DNA from: Lachnospiraceae bacterium
GTDB taxonomy: Bacteria; Bacillota; Clostridia; Lachnospirales; Lachnospiraceae
DNA length: 15,367 bases
NCBI GenBank assembly: GCA_016293925.1
Contig: JAEDCX010000063.1
Location: forward strand, 1-15,367
Direction of reading: 5' to 3'
Positions 7,647 to 15,182 of the stretch are shown here, in pieces. The position numbers and the translations under genes were made by a program. The notes below the pieces were generated by a model, which saw nothing but the letters and a program-made list of their open reading frames with translations, did not search any database and had not been told where the DNA came from. Positions within the stretch are counted from its first letter, which is position 1, and every line of letters begins with the position of its first letter.

Positions 7647-8276
7647 ATGACGAAACAAGTAGAAGAGATCCTTCGTCGGTTGGACGAAGCGTACGGAACA
7701 GAATTCAAATGCTATCTGAATCATGAAAATGCCTGGCAGCTATTGATTGCTACGATTATGAGTGCGCAATGTACGGATGCCAGAGTCAATATGGTAACAG
7801 CGGATCTTTTTCGGAAATATCCCGACGTAGAGGCATTGGCAGGGGCTGATCTTGCAGAATTGGAACAGGATATCCACTCTGTCGGCTTCTACCACAACAA
7901 AGCGAAGAATATCATCCTGTGCTGCAGGCAGCTGCTGGAACGCTTCGGGGGAGAGGTTCCGAAGGATATTGAGAGCCTGACACAGCTTGCCGGCGTTGGA
8001 CGCAAAACAGCCAATGTGATCCGGGGGAATATCTACCGGGAACCAAGTATTGTGGTGGATACCCATGTAAAAAGAGTATCCCGCAAACTGGGTCTGACCC
8101 GGGAGGAGGATCCGGTGAAAATAGAATACGACCTGATGAAAAAACTGCCCAGGGATCATTGGATCCGCTATAATATCCAGATCATCCGGCTGGGAAGAAC
8201 GATCTGCAAGGCTCCGACACCGGATTGTATGAGCTGTTTTCTGAAGGATGTATGTAAGGAGTATAAGCGCAAATGA
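7647..8276 (+). CDS. nth: Endonuclease III (DNA glycosylase/AP lyase)
   Basis: Base-excision repair enzyme that removes oxidised pyrimidines and cleaves the abasic site. All signature parts are present: the helix-hairpin-helix LAGVGRKTA with catalytic Lys120, the catalytic Asp138 in VVDTHV, and the C-terminal 4Fe-4S loop with Cys187, Cys194, Cys197 and Cys203 (C-x6-C-x2-C-x5-C). These residue numbers equal those of the E. coli enzyme as I know it, and the length of 209 is nearly the same. The ribosome site GGAGAGA precedes the ATG. The stop codon overlaps the start of the next gene (ATGA), so it is translationally coupled to the exonuclease, which fits a shared role in DNA repair. Confidence 0.98.
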   Translation: MTKQVEEILRRLDEAYGTEFKCYLNHENAWQLLIATIMSAQCTDARVNMVTADLFRKYPDVEALAGADLAELEQDIHSVGFYHNKAKNIILCCRQLLERFGGEVPKDIESLTQLAGVGRKTANVIRGNIYREPSIVVDTHVKRVSRKLGLTREEDPVKIEYDLMKKLPRDHWIRYNIQIIRLGRTICKAPTPDCMSCFLKDVCKEYKRK

Positions 8277-9028
8277 CAGATTCCTACTGTGTTCTGGATC
8301 TTGAGACAACGGGTCTGGATCCCAAGCGAGACAGAATCATAGAGATCGGTGCCGTCAGAATCCGAAACGGAGTGATTACGGATACTTTTCGAAGCTTTGT
8401 GAATCCGGCAGGGAAGCTGGAGGACAGGATTGTTGCGCTGACGGGAATCCGTGATACCGATCTGGCAGATGCTCCCTATATCGAGGATGTGTTGGATGAT
8501 CTGCTGGCGTTTCTCGGCGACGATGTTCTGGTAGGGCATAGTGTGCTGTTCGATTTCTCTTTTGTGAAAAGAGCAGCCGTAAACCGGCACAGAGTGTTTG
8601 CAAAACAGGCCATCGATACGCTGAAGATATCCCGCAAATATCTGCAGGCGCTGCCGAGCCGGGCACTGGGGGCGTTGTGTGAGCATTACGGGATTCATTA
8701 CCGTCCCCACAGGGCACTGGACGATGCGATTGCAACCCATGAATTGCTGCAGCGGCTGAAACAGGAGTTTGAAACGGGAGAAACCGCTGCGGATTTTGAA
8801 CCGTCGGAGCTCGTCTATCAGGTCAAAAGAGAAAGCCCGGCATCTCCGCGCCAGATTGAGAGACTGCACAGGGTGGCCGGGGAACATGGCGTTGCACTTT
8901 CGATGGATCCGACACATATGACCAGAAATGAAGTGAGCAGACTGACGGATCTGATCCTCAACGGTTCTCTCCGAGCAGAGAATCCAGATGACGTACAATC
9001 ATGTCCTTCGTCAGGGAACGAAGGGTGA
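8273..9028 (+). CDS. DnaQ-like 3'-5' exonuclease (DEDDh)
   Basis: A 251-residue exonuclease of the DNA polymerase III epsilon / PolC type, probably a stand-alone DNA-repair or RNA-trimming nuclease. The five DEDDh residues are visible: Asp9 and Glu11 (DLETTG), Asp94 (LFDFSF), His146 and Asp151 (HRALDDA). After the nuclease domain (about residues 4-165) comes a short helical tail (189-231) with SPRQIERLHRVAGEHG and a TRNEVSRLTDLI segment, perhaps a small DNA-contact or partner module. The start overlaps the nth stop by 4 bases. The last 71 bases overlap, tail to tail, the minus-strand gene ending at 8958. The substrate cannot be told from sequence. Confidence 0.92.
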   Translation: MTDSYCVLDLETTGLDPKRDRIIEIGAVRIRNGVITDTFRSFVNPAGKLEDRIVALTGIRDTDLADAPYIEDVLDDLLAFLGDDVLVGHSVLFDFSFVKRAAVNRHRVFAKQAIDTLKISRKYLQALPSRALGALCEHYGIHYRPHRALDDAIATHELLQRLKQEFETGETAADFEPSELVYQVKRESPASPRQIERLHRVAGEHGVALSMDPTHMTRNEVSRLTDLILNGSLRAENPDDVQSCPSSGNEG

Positions 9029-9575
9029 GTGCCTGCTCGCGCAGTGCACGTATGGCATCGAGGTTCCCGGCTTCAGAATATATGCCGGCCAGAAGGGAGT
9101 AGGATTTACTGATGTCAGAGCCTGTGGATATTGCGTATTCCAGTATAATACGGGCCTGTTGTGGGCATTCTTTCTGACAGAGCGCTTCTGCCCATTTGTG
9201 GAGGGTGCGGACCAGCTGCGTGTAATTGTTGTCATAGATGGTCAGAATCTGCAGATTCGGCGCACCGTACTGGAGTTTCAGATCGGTATTGGTGAGGCCG
9301 GTGAGGTTCACAGCCTTTTTGTGCTCGTAGGTGCGTACCAGACGTTCACAATCTTCGATCACCTCATCACCGGGACAGGCACCAAAGGGCAGTGTTTCCA
9401 TGGGAACCGTGAGGAAGGCAAGATCGTCCAGAGGCTTCCGCAGTGTCGTGTTTGCTTCCCTCTCCCGCTCCCAATAAAAAGCATCCTCATGCTCCTTGCG
9501 TCTGGAAGCCTTGCGCATGCCATATGTGAGCGTTATTCCGAATACAATAAAACTTGCCAAAAAAGGAAATTTCAT
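8958..9575 (-). CDS. Membrane-anchored protein of unknown function with helical repeat-like body
   Basis: A 205-residue protein. Residues about 4-20 form one hydrophobic N-terminal anchor, followed by a basic stretch (RKASRRK) that should stay in the cytoplasm. Next comes a conserved-looking FYWEREREANTTLRKPLDDL segment and then, from about 120, a helical part reminiscent of tetratricopeptide repeats (ALCQKECPQQARIILEYAI, YSLLAGIYSEAGNLDAI). I recall similar proteins in Lachnospiraceae without a known role. The coding strand was chosen because this frame gives an anchored, repeat-like protein with a good ribosome site (AAAGGAC, 8 bases before ATG). The competing plus-strand frame has no such site and no sensible domain. 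It overlaps the exonuclease by 71 bases at the 3' ends. Confidence 0.75.
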   Translation of the reverse strand: MKFPFLASFIVFGITLTYGMRKASRRKEHEDAFYWEREREANTTLRKPLDDLAFLTVPMETLPFGACPGDEVIEDCERLVRTYEHKKAVNLTGLTNTDLKLQYGAPNLQILTIYDNNYTQLVRTLHKWAEALCQKECPQQARIILEYAISTGSDISKSYSLLAGIYSEAGNLDAIRALREQALTLRSLTKDMIVRHLDSLLGENR

Positions 9576-9582
9576 ATATAAT
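9554..9582 (+). promoter_or_regulatory. Promoter of the small membrane peptide and VanW genes
   Basis: TTGCCA (9554-9559) and a perfect TATAAT (9577-9582) are 17 bases apart. The start point would be near 9589, giving a leader of about 20 bases with the strong ribosome site AAGAGGTGA. The -35 and spacer lie inside the first codons of the opposing gene that starts at 9575. Confidence 0.7.
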
Positions 9583-9608
9583 GTCCTTTCAAGTTAAGAG
9601 GTGATTTT

Positions 9609-9713
9609 ATGTTTCAAATGAACAAAAAAAGAGTCAGAATAGTTGCTTCCGTCATTATTGTTATCCTGGTGCTGGCTATGGTCGTACCCATGATTCTCTC
9701 CGCAGCAATGTAG
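9609..9713 (+). CDS. 34-residue single-span membrane peptide
   Basis: A short gene with full expression signals: a strong ribosome site (AAGAGGTGA, 9596-9604) close before the ATG and a good promoter 27 bases upstream. The product starts with a basic MFQMNKKRVR, continues with a hydrophobic span (IVASVIIVILVLAMVV) and ends PMILSAAM, so it should insert as a tail- or signal-anchored single-span peptide. It resembles in outline the small Firmicutes membrane peptides such as the stressosome anchor Prli42, but the match is by shape, not shown homology. A second ATG at 9618 would remove three residues. It lies 73 bases before the VanW-type gene, with no terminator between, so the two may be co-transcribed. 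Confidence 0.75.
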   Translation: MFQMNKKRVRIVASVIIVILVLAMVVPMILSAAM

Positions 9714-9786
9714 CGTGCGGAATGTAATGAAGATGCTCTTTTATCTTATCTTACGGGGTGGATTCAGTCAATAAAGGAGAACGGAA

Positions 9787-11256
9787 TTGAAGTGTTTGTG
9801 TAAATTCGGTAAGCTGCTTGGCGCGGTAATCGGGCTGGCGGCGGGTGTTTTTTTCATACAGGGCGGTACGGCTTATGCCTATAATCCGGAAGGTGTTATT
9901 GCAGGCGGAATCTACGTGGGAGATCAGTGCCTGGAGGGTATGACGTTTGAACAGGCGGATGCGGCCGTGAAGGAGATGGCGCAGGAATATCTGAACGGTG
10001 AGATTACACTGGTATATGACGCGGAGCATTCGGTGACCGTGTCTGCCGGGGATCTGGGACTGTGCTGGACCAATGAGGATCTTCTGAACGGAGTGGATGC
10101 CTACGCAGCCGGCGGGAATGTGGTAAGCAGATTCAAGGAGAAGCAGGATCTGCTTGCGGAGAATGTGAATCTGAAACTTACGTTTGCGTATGACGAAGCT
10201 GCTGTGACGACCATTCTGGAAGAGCAGTGTACAGTATTTGACTGCGAGAAAGTCGAAGCATCCCTGACCAGGGAAAACGGGGAATTTGTGATTTACGAAG
10301 GAACGGACGGCAGAATACTGGATGTGGAAGCATCCATGCTGGGACTGGATGATTATATCCAACAGGATTGGAAGGGCGGCAGTGGGGAATTTGCACTGAC
10401 GGTTGCAGTAGATGAGCGGATATGGGATGCAGATGACCTGGGAGAGGTGACGGATCTACTGGGGACCTATACCACCAGCTACAAGAGCTCCGGGGCATCC
10501 AGATCAGGGAATATCGTGAATGCTGCGGAGAAATGTAACGGTAAGACGGTATATCCGGGCGAAGAGTATTCCACCAAGTCATACATGGTTCCTTTTACTA
10601 CGGAAAACGGATACCGGGAGGCGCACGCATATTCCGGAGGACGGGTGATCGACAGTGTCGGCGGTGGAATCTGCCAGGTTTCTTCCACCCTGTACAATGC
10701 GGTTCTGATGGCGGAATTGGAGATTACCTGCCGCAAGAATCATGCGATGACCGTAGAGTATGTTCCGCTGTCCTGTGACGCCACGATCTCGGCAGACTCC
10801 AATATTGACTTTACATGGGTGAATAATACGGAGTATCCGGTTTATGTGGAGATGATCACTACCAAAAAGAAGCAGATTACGGTGAATATCTACGGCAAAG
10901 AGACGAGACCGGAGAACAGAACCATAGAATATGTTTCGGAAGTGCTGGAGGAGAGTCATGCCGAAGGCGAGAAGATCTACGGAGACGGGACGAAGCCAGC
11001 AGGATACATGACAGTAACTTCCCCTTATACAGGCTATAAAGCCAAACTGTGGAAGGTGGTTTATGTGGACGGAGTGGAAACGGAGCGGATTCCGGTGAAT
11101 GAAAGCAAATACAAGGCGACTCCGCGTACAGCTACGGTGGGAACTGCCACCTCCAATCCGGTCATTGCAAATGAACTGAATGCGGCCATCTGGTATGGCA
11201 GTATTGAGAATATGAGATATATTGTGGACAGAGTCAATAACGGTGACTTTGATTAG
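9787..11256 (+). CDS. Secreted VanW-domain protein (YoaR-like)
   Basis: A 489-residue exported protein. The start is TTG at 9787, supported by AAAGGAG at 9772-9778, with no nearby in-frame ATG or GTG. Residues 1-31 form a signal peptide (hydrophobic core around GAVIGLAAGVFF, cleavage after TAYA). Residues about 70-200 look like the peptidoglycan-binding-type domain often placed before VanW. The VanW domain spans about 225-365, with NIVNAAEKCNGKTVYPGEEYS, the invariant VGGGICQVSSTLYNA (Cys296) and HAMTVEYVPLSCDATIS. VanW proteins accompany some glycopeptide-resistance clusters, but most, like this one without vanA-type genes nearby, are general cell-envelope proteins of unclear activity. A link to resistance should not be inferred. 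Confidence 0.92.
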   Translation: MKCLCKFGKLLGAVIGLAAGVFFIQGGTAYAYNPEGVIAGGIYVGDQCLEGMTFEQADAAVKEMAQEYLNGEITLVYDAEHSVTVSAGDLGLCWTNEDLLNGVDAYAAGGNVVSRFKEKQDLLAENVNLKLTFAYDEAAVTTILEEQCTVFDCEKVEASLTRENGEFVIYEGTDGRILDVEASMLGLDDYIQQDWKGGSGEFALTVAVDERIWDADDLGEVTDLLGTYTTSYKSSGASRSGNIVNAAEKCNGKTVYPGEEYSTKSYMVPFTTENGYREAHAYSGGRVIDSVGGGICQVSSTLYNAVLMAELEITCRKNHAMTVEYVPLSCDATISADSNIDFTWVNNTEYPVYVEMITTKKKQITVNIYGKETRPENRTIEYVSEVLEESHAEGEKIYGDGTKPAGYMTVTSPYTGYKAKLWKVVYVDGVETERIPVNESKYKATPRTATVGTATSNPVIANELNAAIWYGSIENMRYIVDRVNNGDFD

Positions 11257-11316
11257 TCCGGCATATCCTCTGGCAGACCGACAGCAGCCGGAGGGAGAGA
11301 ATGAGAGAGGTGTATC

Positions 11317-12333
11317 ATGAACATTGGAAAGATATCGGAGAACGTTTACAAACGTTCGGTACTGAGAGTGATACAACCGAATAGAGTGGATGGCATCAAG
11401 AGCGCAGACCTGGGGGAGGACTGCGCTTCTTTTACAGATACAGAACCGGACAGAAGGAATACTCTTGTGACCACAACCGGAATAATCAACTATACAGAGC
11501 GTAACATGGGTAAGGTCGCAGTATATCGGGCCGCGGATCTGCTGGCTGCCGCGGGGGCGGAGCCGGCAGGTATACTGGTTGATATCCTGCTTGCTCCGAA
11601 TCGAAGAGAGATCAGTCTGAAACGTATTGTGGCAGATCTGGAAGAAACGGCCGCTGCATGCAATATGCAGGTCATGCAGGTGCAGGCGGAGGTAACGGAC
11701 CGGGTCAGTCATACGGTGTTGACAATGACGGGAATCGGCTATCAGACAGCGGCCGGAGCAGGATTGTCAGCAGGTGCGGTACAACCGGGTCAGGATATTG
11801 TCATGACAAAATACATTGGAGTGGAAGGTACATATTTACTAGCGGACGCACTTCGTGATAAAATAATTGAGAGGCTGCCGGTTTCATTCGTGGATCGCAT
11901 ACTTGCCGAACCCGGGCGGATGGACAGCAGACTGGAAGCCGGGATCGCCGCAGAGCATGGAGCGGTATGCCTGCATGCAGTGACGGAGGGCGGTATTTTC
12001 GCAGCGTTGTGGAATATGGCGGAGCGTGCCGGAATAGGATTAAAGGTGGATCTGAAACGTATTCCGGTGCGTCAGGAGACCGTGGAGTTCTGTGAACTGT
12101 GGAATCTGAACCCCTACCAGATGATGTCAACCGGTTCTCTTCTGTGCATTACGGACAGAGGAGAGGAATTGGTAGAGAAACTGGAGAAGGCCGGAATTCC
12201 GGCAGCAGTGATCGGGCTTGTGACAGATAACAATGACAGAATCGTCGTGAATGAAGACGAGACGAGATATCTTGATTTACCGAAATCAGACGAGATACAT
12301 TTTATTTATGACAAGATAGGAGAGAGAGTATGA
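11317..12333 (+). CDS. AIR-synthase-related (PurM/HypE-like) protein
   Basis: A 338-residue member of the PurM/ThiL/SelD/HypE superfamily, which binds ATP and usually activates a carbonyl or carboxyl oxygen. The N-terminal PurM-like domain (to about 150) has LGEDCASF in place of the usual GDDAA, and GKVAVYRAADLLAAAGAEP where HypE has its NDLA-GA segment. The C-terminal domain (about 150-330) ends VTDNNDRIVV. The C-terminal cysteine tail of true HypE is absent and no hydrogenase-maturation genes lie nearby, so a HypE function is unlikely. The ribosome site GAGAGGTG stands 6 bases before the ATG. The stop overlaps the Lrp-type gene by 4 bases. Substrate unknown. Confidence 0.85.
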   Translation: MNIGKISENVYKRSVLRVIQPNRVDGIKSADLGEDCASFTDTEPDRRNTLVTTTGIINYTERNMGKVAVYRAADLLAAAGAEPAGILVDILLAPNRREISLKRIVADLEETAAACNMQVMQVQAEVTDRVSHTVLTMTGIGYQTAAGAGLSAGAVQPGQDIVMTKYIGVEGTYLLADALRDKIIERLPVSFVDRILAEPGRMDSRLEAGIAAEHGAVCLHAVTEGGIFAALWNMAERAGIGLKVDLKRIPVRQETVEFCELWNLNPYQMMSTGSLLCITDRGEELVEKLEKAGIPAAVIGLVTDNNDRIVVNEDETRYLDLPKSDEIHFIYDKIGERV

Positions 12334-12812
12334 GAGAACAGATTTTATCCATCATCGAGAAAAACAGCAGAATCGATATGAAAGAACTTGCTGTATTAAT
12401 GGGTATGGAGGAGATAGATGTCGCGAATGAGCTGGCGGCGATGGAAGCGGAGGGCATTATCTGCGGTTACCACACTCTGGTAGACTGGTCCAAAACTTCC
12501 AACGAGAAAGTCAGCGCATTAATCGAAGTTCGCGTAACACCACAGAGAGGTCAGGGATTTGACAACATTGCAGAGAGAATCTACAAGTATCCGGAAGTCA
12601 ACGCAGTGTATCTGATCTCCGGAGGATTTGACCTGCTGGTTACTCTGGAAGGCAAATCCCTGAAAGAAGTATCCACCTTTGTATCCGAGAAACTTTCTAC
12701 ACTGGATTCTGTGTTAAGCACTGCAACACATTTCATCCTGAAAAAGTACAAGGATCACGGTACAATTCTGGCTAAGAATCACACAGATGAAAGAGAGATT
12801 ATTACACCATGA
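12330..12812 (+). CDS. Lrp/AsnC-family transcriptional regulator
   Basis: A 160-residue regulator. Residues 1-50 form the winged helix-turn-helix (ILSIIEKNSRIDMKELAVLM, then a segment with IDVANELAAMEAEGII and the wing YHTLVDW). Residues about 65-150 are the RAM ligand-binding domain (VSALIEVRVTPQRGQGFD, AVYLISGGFDLLVTLEGK). The family senses amino acids or their relatives and often controls its neighbours. The gene overlaps both neighbours by 4 bases (ATGA), between an AIR-synthase-like protein and an aminotransferase. This suggests that it controls this operon in response to an amino acid made or used by the aminotransferase. That role is inferred. Confidence 0.95.
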   Translation: MREQILSIIEKNSRIDMKELAVLMGMEEIDVANELAAMEAEGIICGYHTLVDWSKTSNEKVSALIEVRVTPQRGQGFDNIAERIYKYPEVNAVYLISGGFDLLVTLEGKSLKEVSTFVSEKLSTLDSVLSTATHFILKKYKDHGTILAKNHTDEREIITP

Positions 12813-13981
12813 AAAATATGTTATCAGAAGAAGTAGTTGCACTGAAACCGTCCGGCATCCGCAAATTCTTTGATATTGTCAGCGAGATGAAGGACGCTAT
12901 CTCACTGGGCGTGGGAGAGCCTGATTTCGATACGCCCTGGTTCATCCGGGACGAGGGAATTTATTCCCTGGAGAAAGGAAGAACCTTCTATACATCCAAT
13001 GCAGGCCTGAAAGAGCTGAAGATGGAGATCTGTACCTATCTTCACAGGAAATATCAATGTAATTATCATTACGCAGATGAGGTTATCGTTACTGTAGGCG
13101 GTTCCGAAGCGATTGATATCGGTCTGCGTGCCGTGATTAATCCGGGGGATGAGGTTTTGATCCCGCAGCCAAGTTATGTTTCCTATGAACCCTGCGCGAT
13201 TATGGCAGGAGCCAAGCCGGTTATTATTAACCTCAAGAATGAGAACCAGTTCCGGTTAACACCCGAAGAACTGGAGGAGAAGATCACAGAGCATACCAAG
13301 GTCCTTATTTTACCATTCCCGAACAATCCTACGGGTGCTATCATGGAGCGGGAGGATCTGGAGAAAATCGCTAAGATCTGTATTGAGAAGGACATTCTTG
13401 TGATGTCTGACGAAATTTATTCAGAACTATCCTACAATAAACCGCACGTATCCATTGCATCCCTGCCGGGCATGAAAGAGAGAACTATCCTGATCAACGG
13501 CTTCTCCAAGGCATATGCCATGACCGGATGGAGACTGGGGTATGCCTGCGGTCCTGTAGAGATCATCCGGCAGATGACCAAGATTCATCAGTTTGCCATC
13601 ATGTGTGCTCCCACCACCAGCCAGTATGCAGCTGTTGAGGCATTGCGGCACGGCGATGAGGCAGTTGCCGAGATGCGGGAAGCATATAATCAGCGGAGAA
13701 GATTCGTGATGAATGCGTTCAAAGAGATGGGGCTGTCCTGCTTCGAACCTTTCGGAGCTTTCTATGCATTTCCCTGCATCAAGGAATTTGGAATGACCAG
13801 TGATGAGTTTGCAACCCGCTTCCTGAAAGAGTATAAGGTTGCTGTTGTTCCGGGAACTGCGTTCGGTGACTGCGGAGAAGGATTCCTCCGGATTTCGTAC
13901 GCATATTCTATCGATAATCTTCGGAAAGCACTGGGAAGAATGGCAGAGTTTGTTGACAAATTGAGAAAAGAGAAAGCGTGA
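12809..13981 (+). CDS. Class I/II pyridoxal-phosphate aminotransferase
   Basis: A 390-residue fold-type I aminotransferase that moves an amino group between an amino acid and a 2-oxoacid. The cofactor site is complete: NNPTG with Asn172/Asn173, Asp201 and Tyr204 in SDEIYSEL, the Schiff-base Lys234 in FSKAYAMTGWRLGY, and the substrate carboxylate-binding Arg361 in FLRISYAYS. The family includes aspartate, alanine and aromatic aminotransferases, and the donor cannot be read from sequence. The start overlaps the Lrp-type stop by 4 bases, and the trmL start follows after a single base. The pairing with an Lrp regulator suggests that expression follows amino-acid supply. Confidence 0.95.
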   Translation: MKNMLSEEVVALKPSGIRKFFDIVSEMKDAISLGVGEPDFDTPWFIRDEGIYSLEKGRTFYTSNAGLKELKMEICTYLHRKYQCNYHYADEVIVTVGGSEAIDIGLRAVINPGDEVLIPQPSYVSYEPCAIMAGAKPVIINLKNENQFRLTPEELEEKITEHTKVLILPFPNNPTGAIMEREDLEKIAKICIEKDILVMSDEIYSELSYNKPHVSIASLPGMKERTILINGFSKAYAMTGWRLGYACGPVEIIRQMTKIHQFAIMCAPTTSQYAAVEALRHGDEAVAEMREAYNQRRRFVMNAFKEMGLSCFEPFGAFYAFPCIKEFGMTSDEFATRFLKEYKVAVVPGTAFGDCGEGFLRISYAYSIDNLRKALGRMAEFVDKLRKEKA

Positions 13982-13982
13982 T

Positions 13983-14480
13983 ATGTTGCACATTGTACTG
14001 CACCAGCCTGAGATTCCGCAGAACACAGGGAACATCGGAAGAACCTGTGTTGCTACCGGTACGGCATTGCATCTGATCGAACCGCTCGGATTTCGCCTGG
14101 ATGAGAAGGCGGTAAAACGTTCCGGAATGGATTACTGGCAGCATCTGGATCTGCACCGATACATGAATTACAGTGAATTCTGCAGCAGGAATCCGGGGGC
14201 CAGGGTCTGGATGGCGACCACCAAAGCGAAATACATATATACAGAAGTGGAATATGGTCCCAATGATTATATTATGTTTGGGAAGGAGAGTGCCGGCATT
14301 CCGGAGGAGATTCTGGTTGAGAACGAGGAGCATTGCATCCGAATTCCGATGCTGCCAACAATCCGTTCCCTGAATCTGTCCAATTCTGTGAATATCATTC
14401 TCTATGAAGCATTAAGACAGCAGAATTTTGCCGGTATGCAGCGTGCCGGCGAACTGCATCGTCTGCACTGGAAGGAGTAA
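13983..14480 (+). CDS. trmL: tRNA (cytidine/uridine-34-2'-O)-methyltransferase TrmL
   Basis: A 165-residue SPOUT methyltransferase that puts a 2'-O-methyl group on the wobble base (position 34) of leucine tRNAs, using S-adenosylmethionine. The family motifs are all there: the N-terminal HIVLHQPEIPQNTGNIGRTC, the middle FGKESAGIPEEIL, and the C-terminal IPMLPTIRSLNLSNSVNIIL that forms the trefoil knot. The length is close to the 157 residues of E. coli TrmL as I recall it. It follows the aminotransferase stop by one base and precedes the next gene by 3 bases, so it is part of the operon although its role is not obviously linked. Confidence 0.95.
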   Translation: MLHIVLHQPEIPQNTGNIGRTCVATGTALHLIEPLGFRLDEKAVKRSGMDYWQHLDLHRYMNYSEFCSRNPGARVWMATTKAKYIYTEVEYGPNDYIMFGKESAGIPEEILVENEEHCIRIPMLPTIRSLNLSNSVNIILYEALRQQNFAGMQRAGELHRLHWKE

Positions 14481-14483
14481 AAT

Positions 14484-15146
14484 ATGAAATATACGTTTGA
14501 AGCAGCCATTGAGAAAACCGATCAGGGTGGATTGATCAGAATCCCTTTCAACGTATGGGAGATCTGCAAAAAAGAAGGTGACATTGCCGTCAAGGTCAGA
14601 ATTGAGGACACGGTATTCGTATGCAATCTGCAGCCGGAGGGCAACGGCTATTACGGTATCGCCGTACAGGAGAGTGTTTTGGAGACATTTGAGATCGGAA
14701 AGGAATACCGGATTACGTTCCGCGTGATGCAGTCTACTGCGGAAGCAAGTCCCTATAGTACAGCAAACCCTATCCGTAAGATTGACAGTATGGAGGTTGT
14801 GATTCAGCCTCATGACGGTCTGTGTGGGCAGTCCTGCGTAGCGATGCTGGCAGGCATCAGTCTGGAGGATGCCATCAACACTATGCACTGCGGAGAGTGG
14901 CAGGCAACCATGAACAAGATTGTTGGTGCGCTGAATTATTTCGGCATCGACCATTCGGAGGAGATCATCTATACCAACGGTAAAGAGGATGTGATTCTTC
15001 CCAAGTGCTGCATCATCATGGAGAAGATGGGGCGGTTCAGCCATTATCTGGTATACTTCGATGGGAAGGGATATGATTCCAATCTCGGAGTTCTGGAACA
15101 TTATGATGTGACCAAGATTAAGGGATATATGGAAGTATATGTGTAG
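14484..15146 (+). CDS. DUF1905 domain fused to a C39-like cysteine peptidase domain
   Basis: A 220-residue protein with two parts. Residues about 1-85 resemble DUF1905, a small beta-barrel-like domain (FEAAIEKTDQGGLIRIPFNVWE, then a segment with VKVRIEDTVFVCNL and GNGYYGIAV). From about 103, a papain-like C39-type domain follows: Gln108 and the segment GLCGQSCVAM with Cys114 and Cys118 fit the Q-x5-CG-x2-C pattern, where Cys118 is the likely nucleophile. His187 (SHYLVYF) and Asp198 (GYDSN) would complete the triad. No signal peptide or membrane span is seen, so it is probably cytoplasmic and not a bacteriocin-exporter peptidase. The start has AAGGAG at 14472-14477. It is the last gene of the operon. 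Whether it is active is unknown. Confidence 0.75.
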   Translation: MKYTFEAAIEKTDQGGLIRIPFNVWEICKKEGDIAVKVRIEDTVFVCNLQPEGNGYYGIAVQESVLETFEIGKEYRITFRVMQSTAEASPYSTANPIRKIDSMEVVIQPHDGLCGQSCVAMLAGISLEDAINTMHCGEWQATMNKIVGALNYFGIDHSEEIIYTNGKEDVILPKCCIIMEKMGRFSHYLVYFDGKGYDSNLGVLEHYDVTKIKGYMEVYV

Positions 15147-15182
15147 AATGATGTATGTGGCACAGTAGCGTCGCGTATTGTT

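Noticed and set aside
9005..9024. Hairpin CCTTCGT/ACGAAGG as a terminator of the exonuclease operon
   Set aside because: The stem is only 7 bp, lies inside coding sequence before the exonuclease stop, and has no T-tract.
8988..9581. Plus-strand frame of 197 residues opposite the membrane-anchored gene
   Set aside because: The minus-strand frame has a signal-anchor, a sensible helical body and a good ribosome site. The plus frame has none of these and starts inside the exonuclease gene.
9787..11256. Glycopeptide-resistance gene suggested by the VanW domain
   Set aside because: VanW-domain proteins are widespread envelope proteins in Clostridia and no vanR/S/H/A/X-type genes are in the window.
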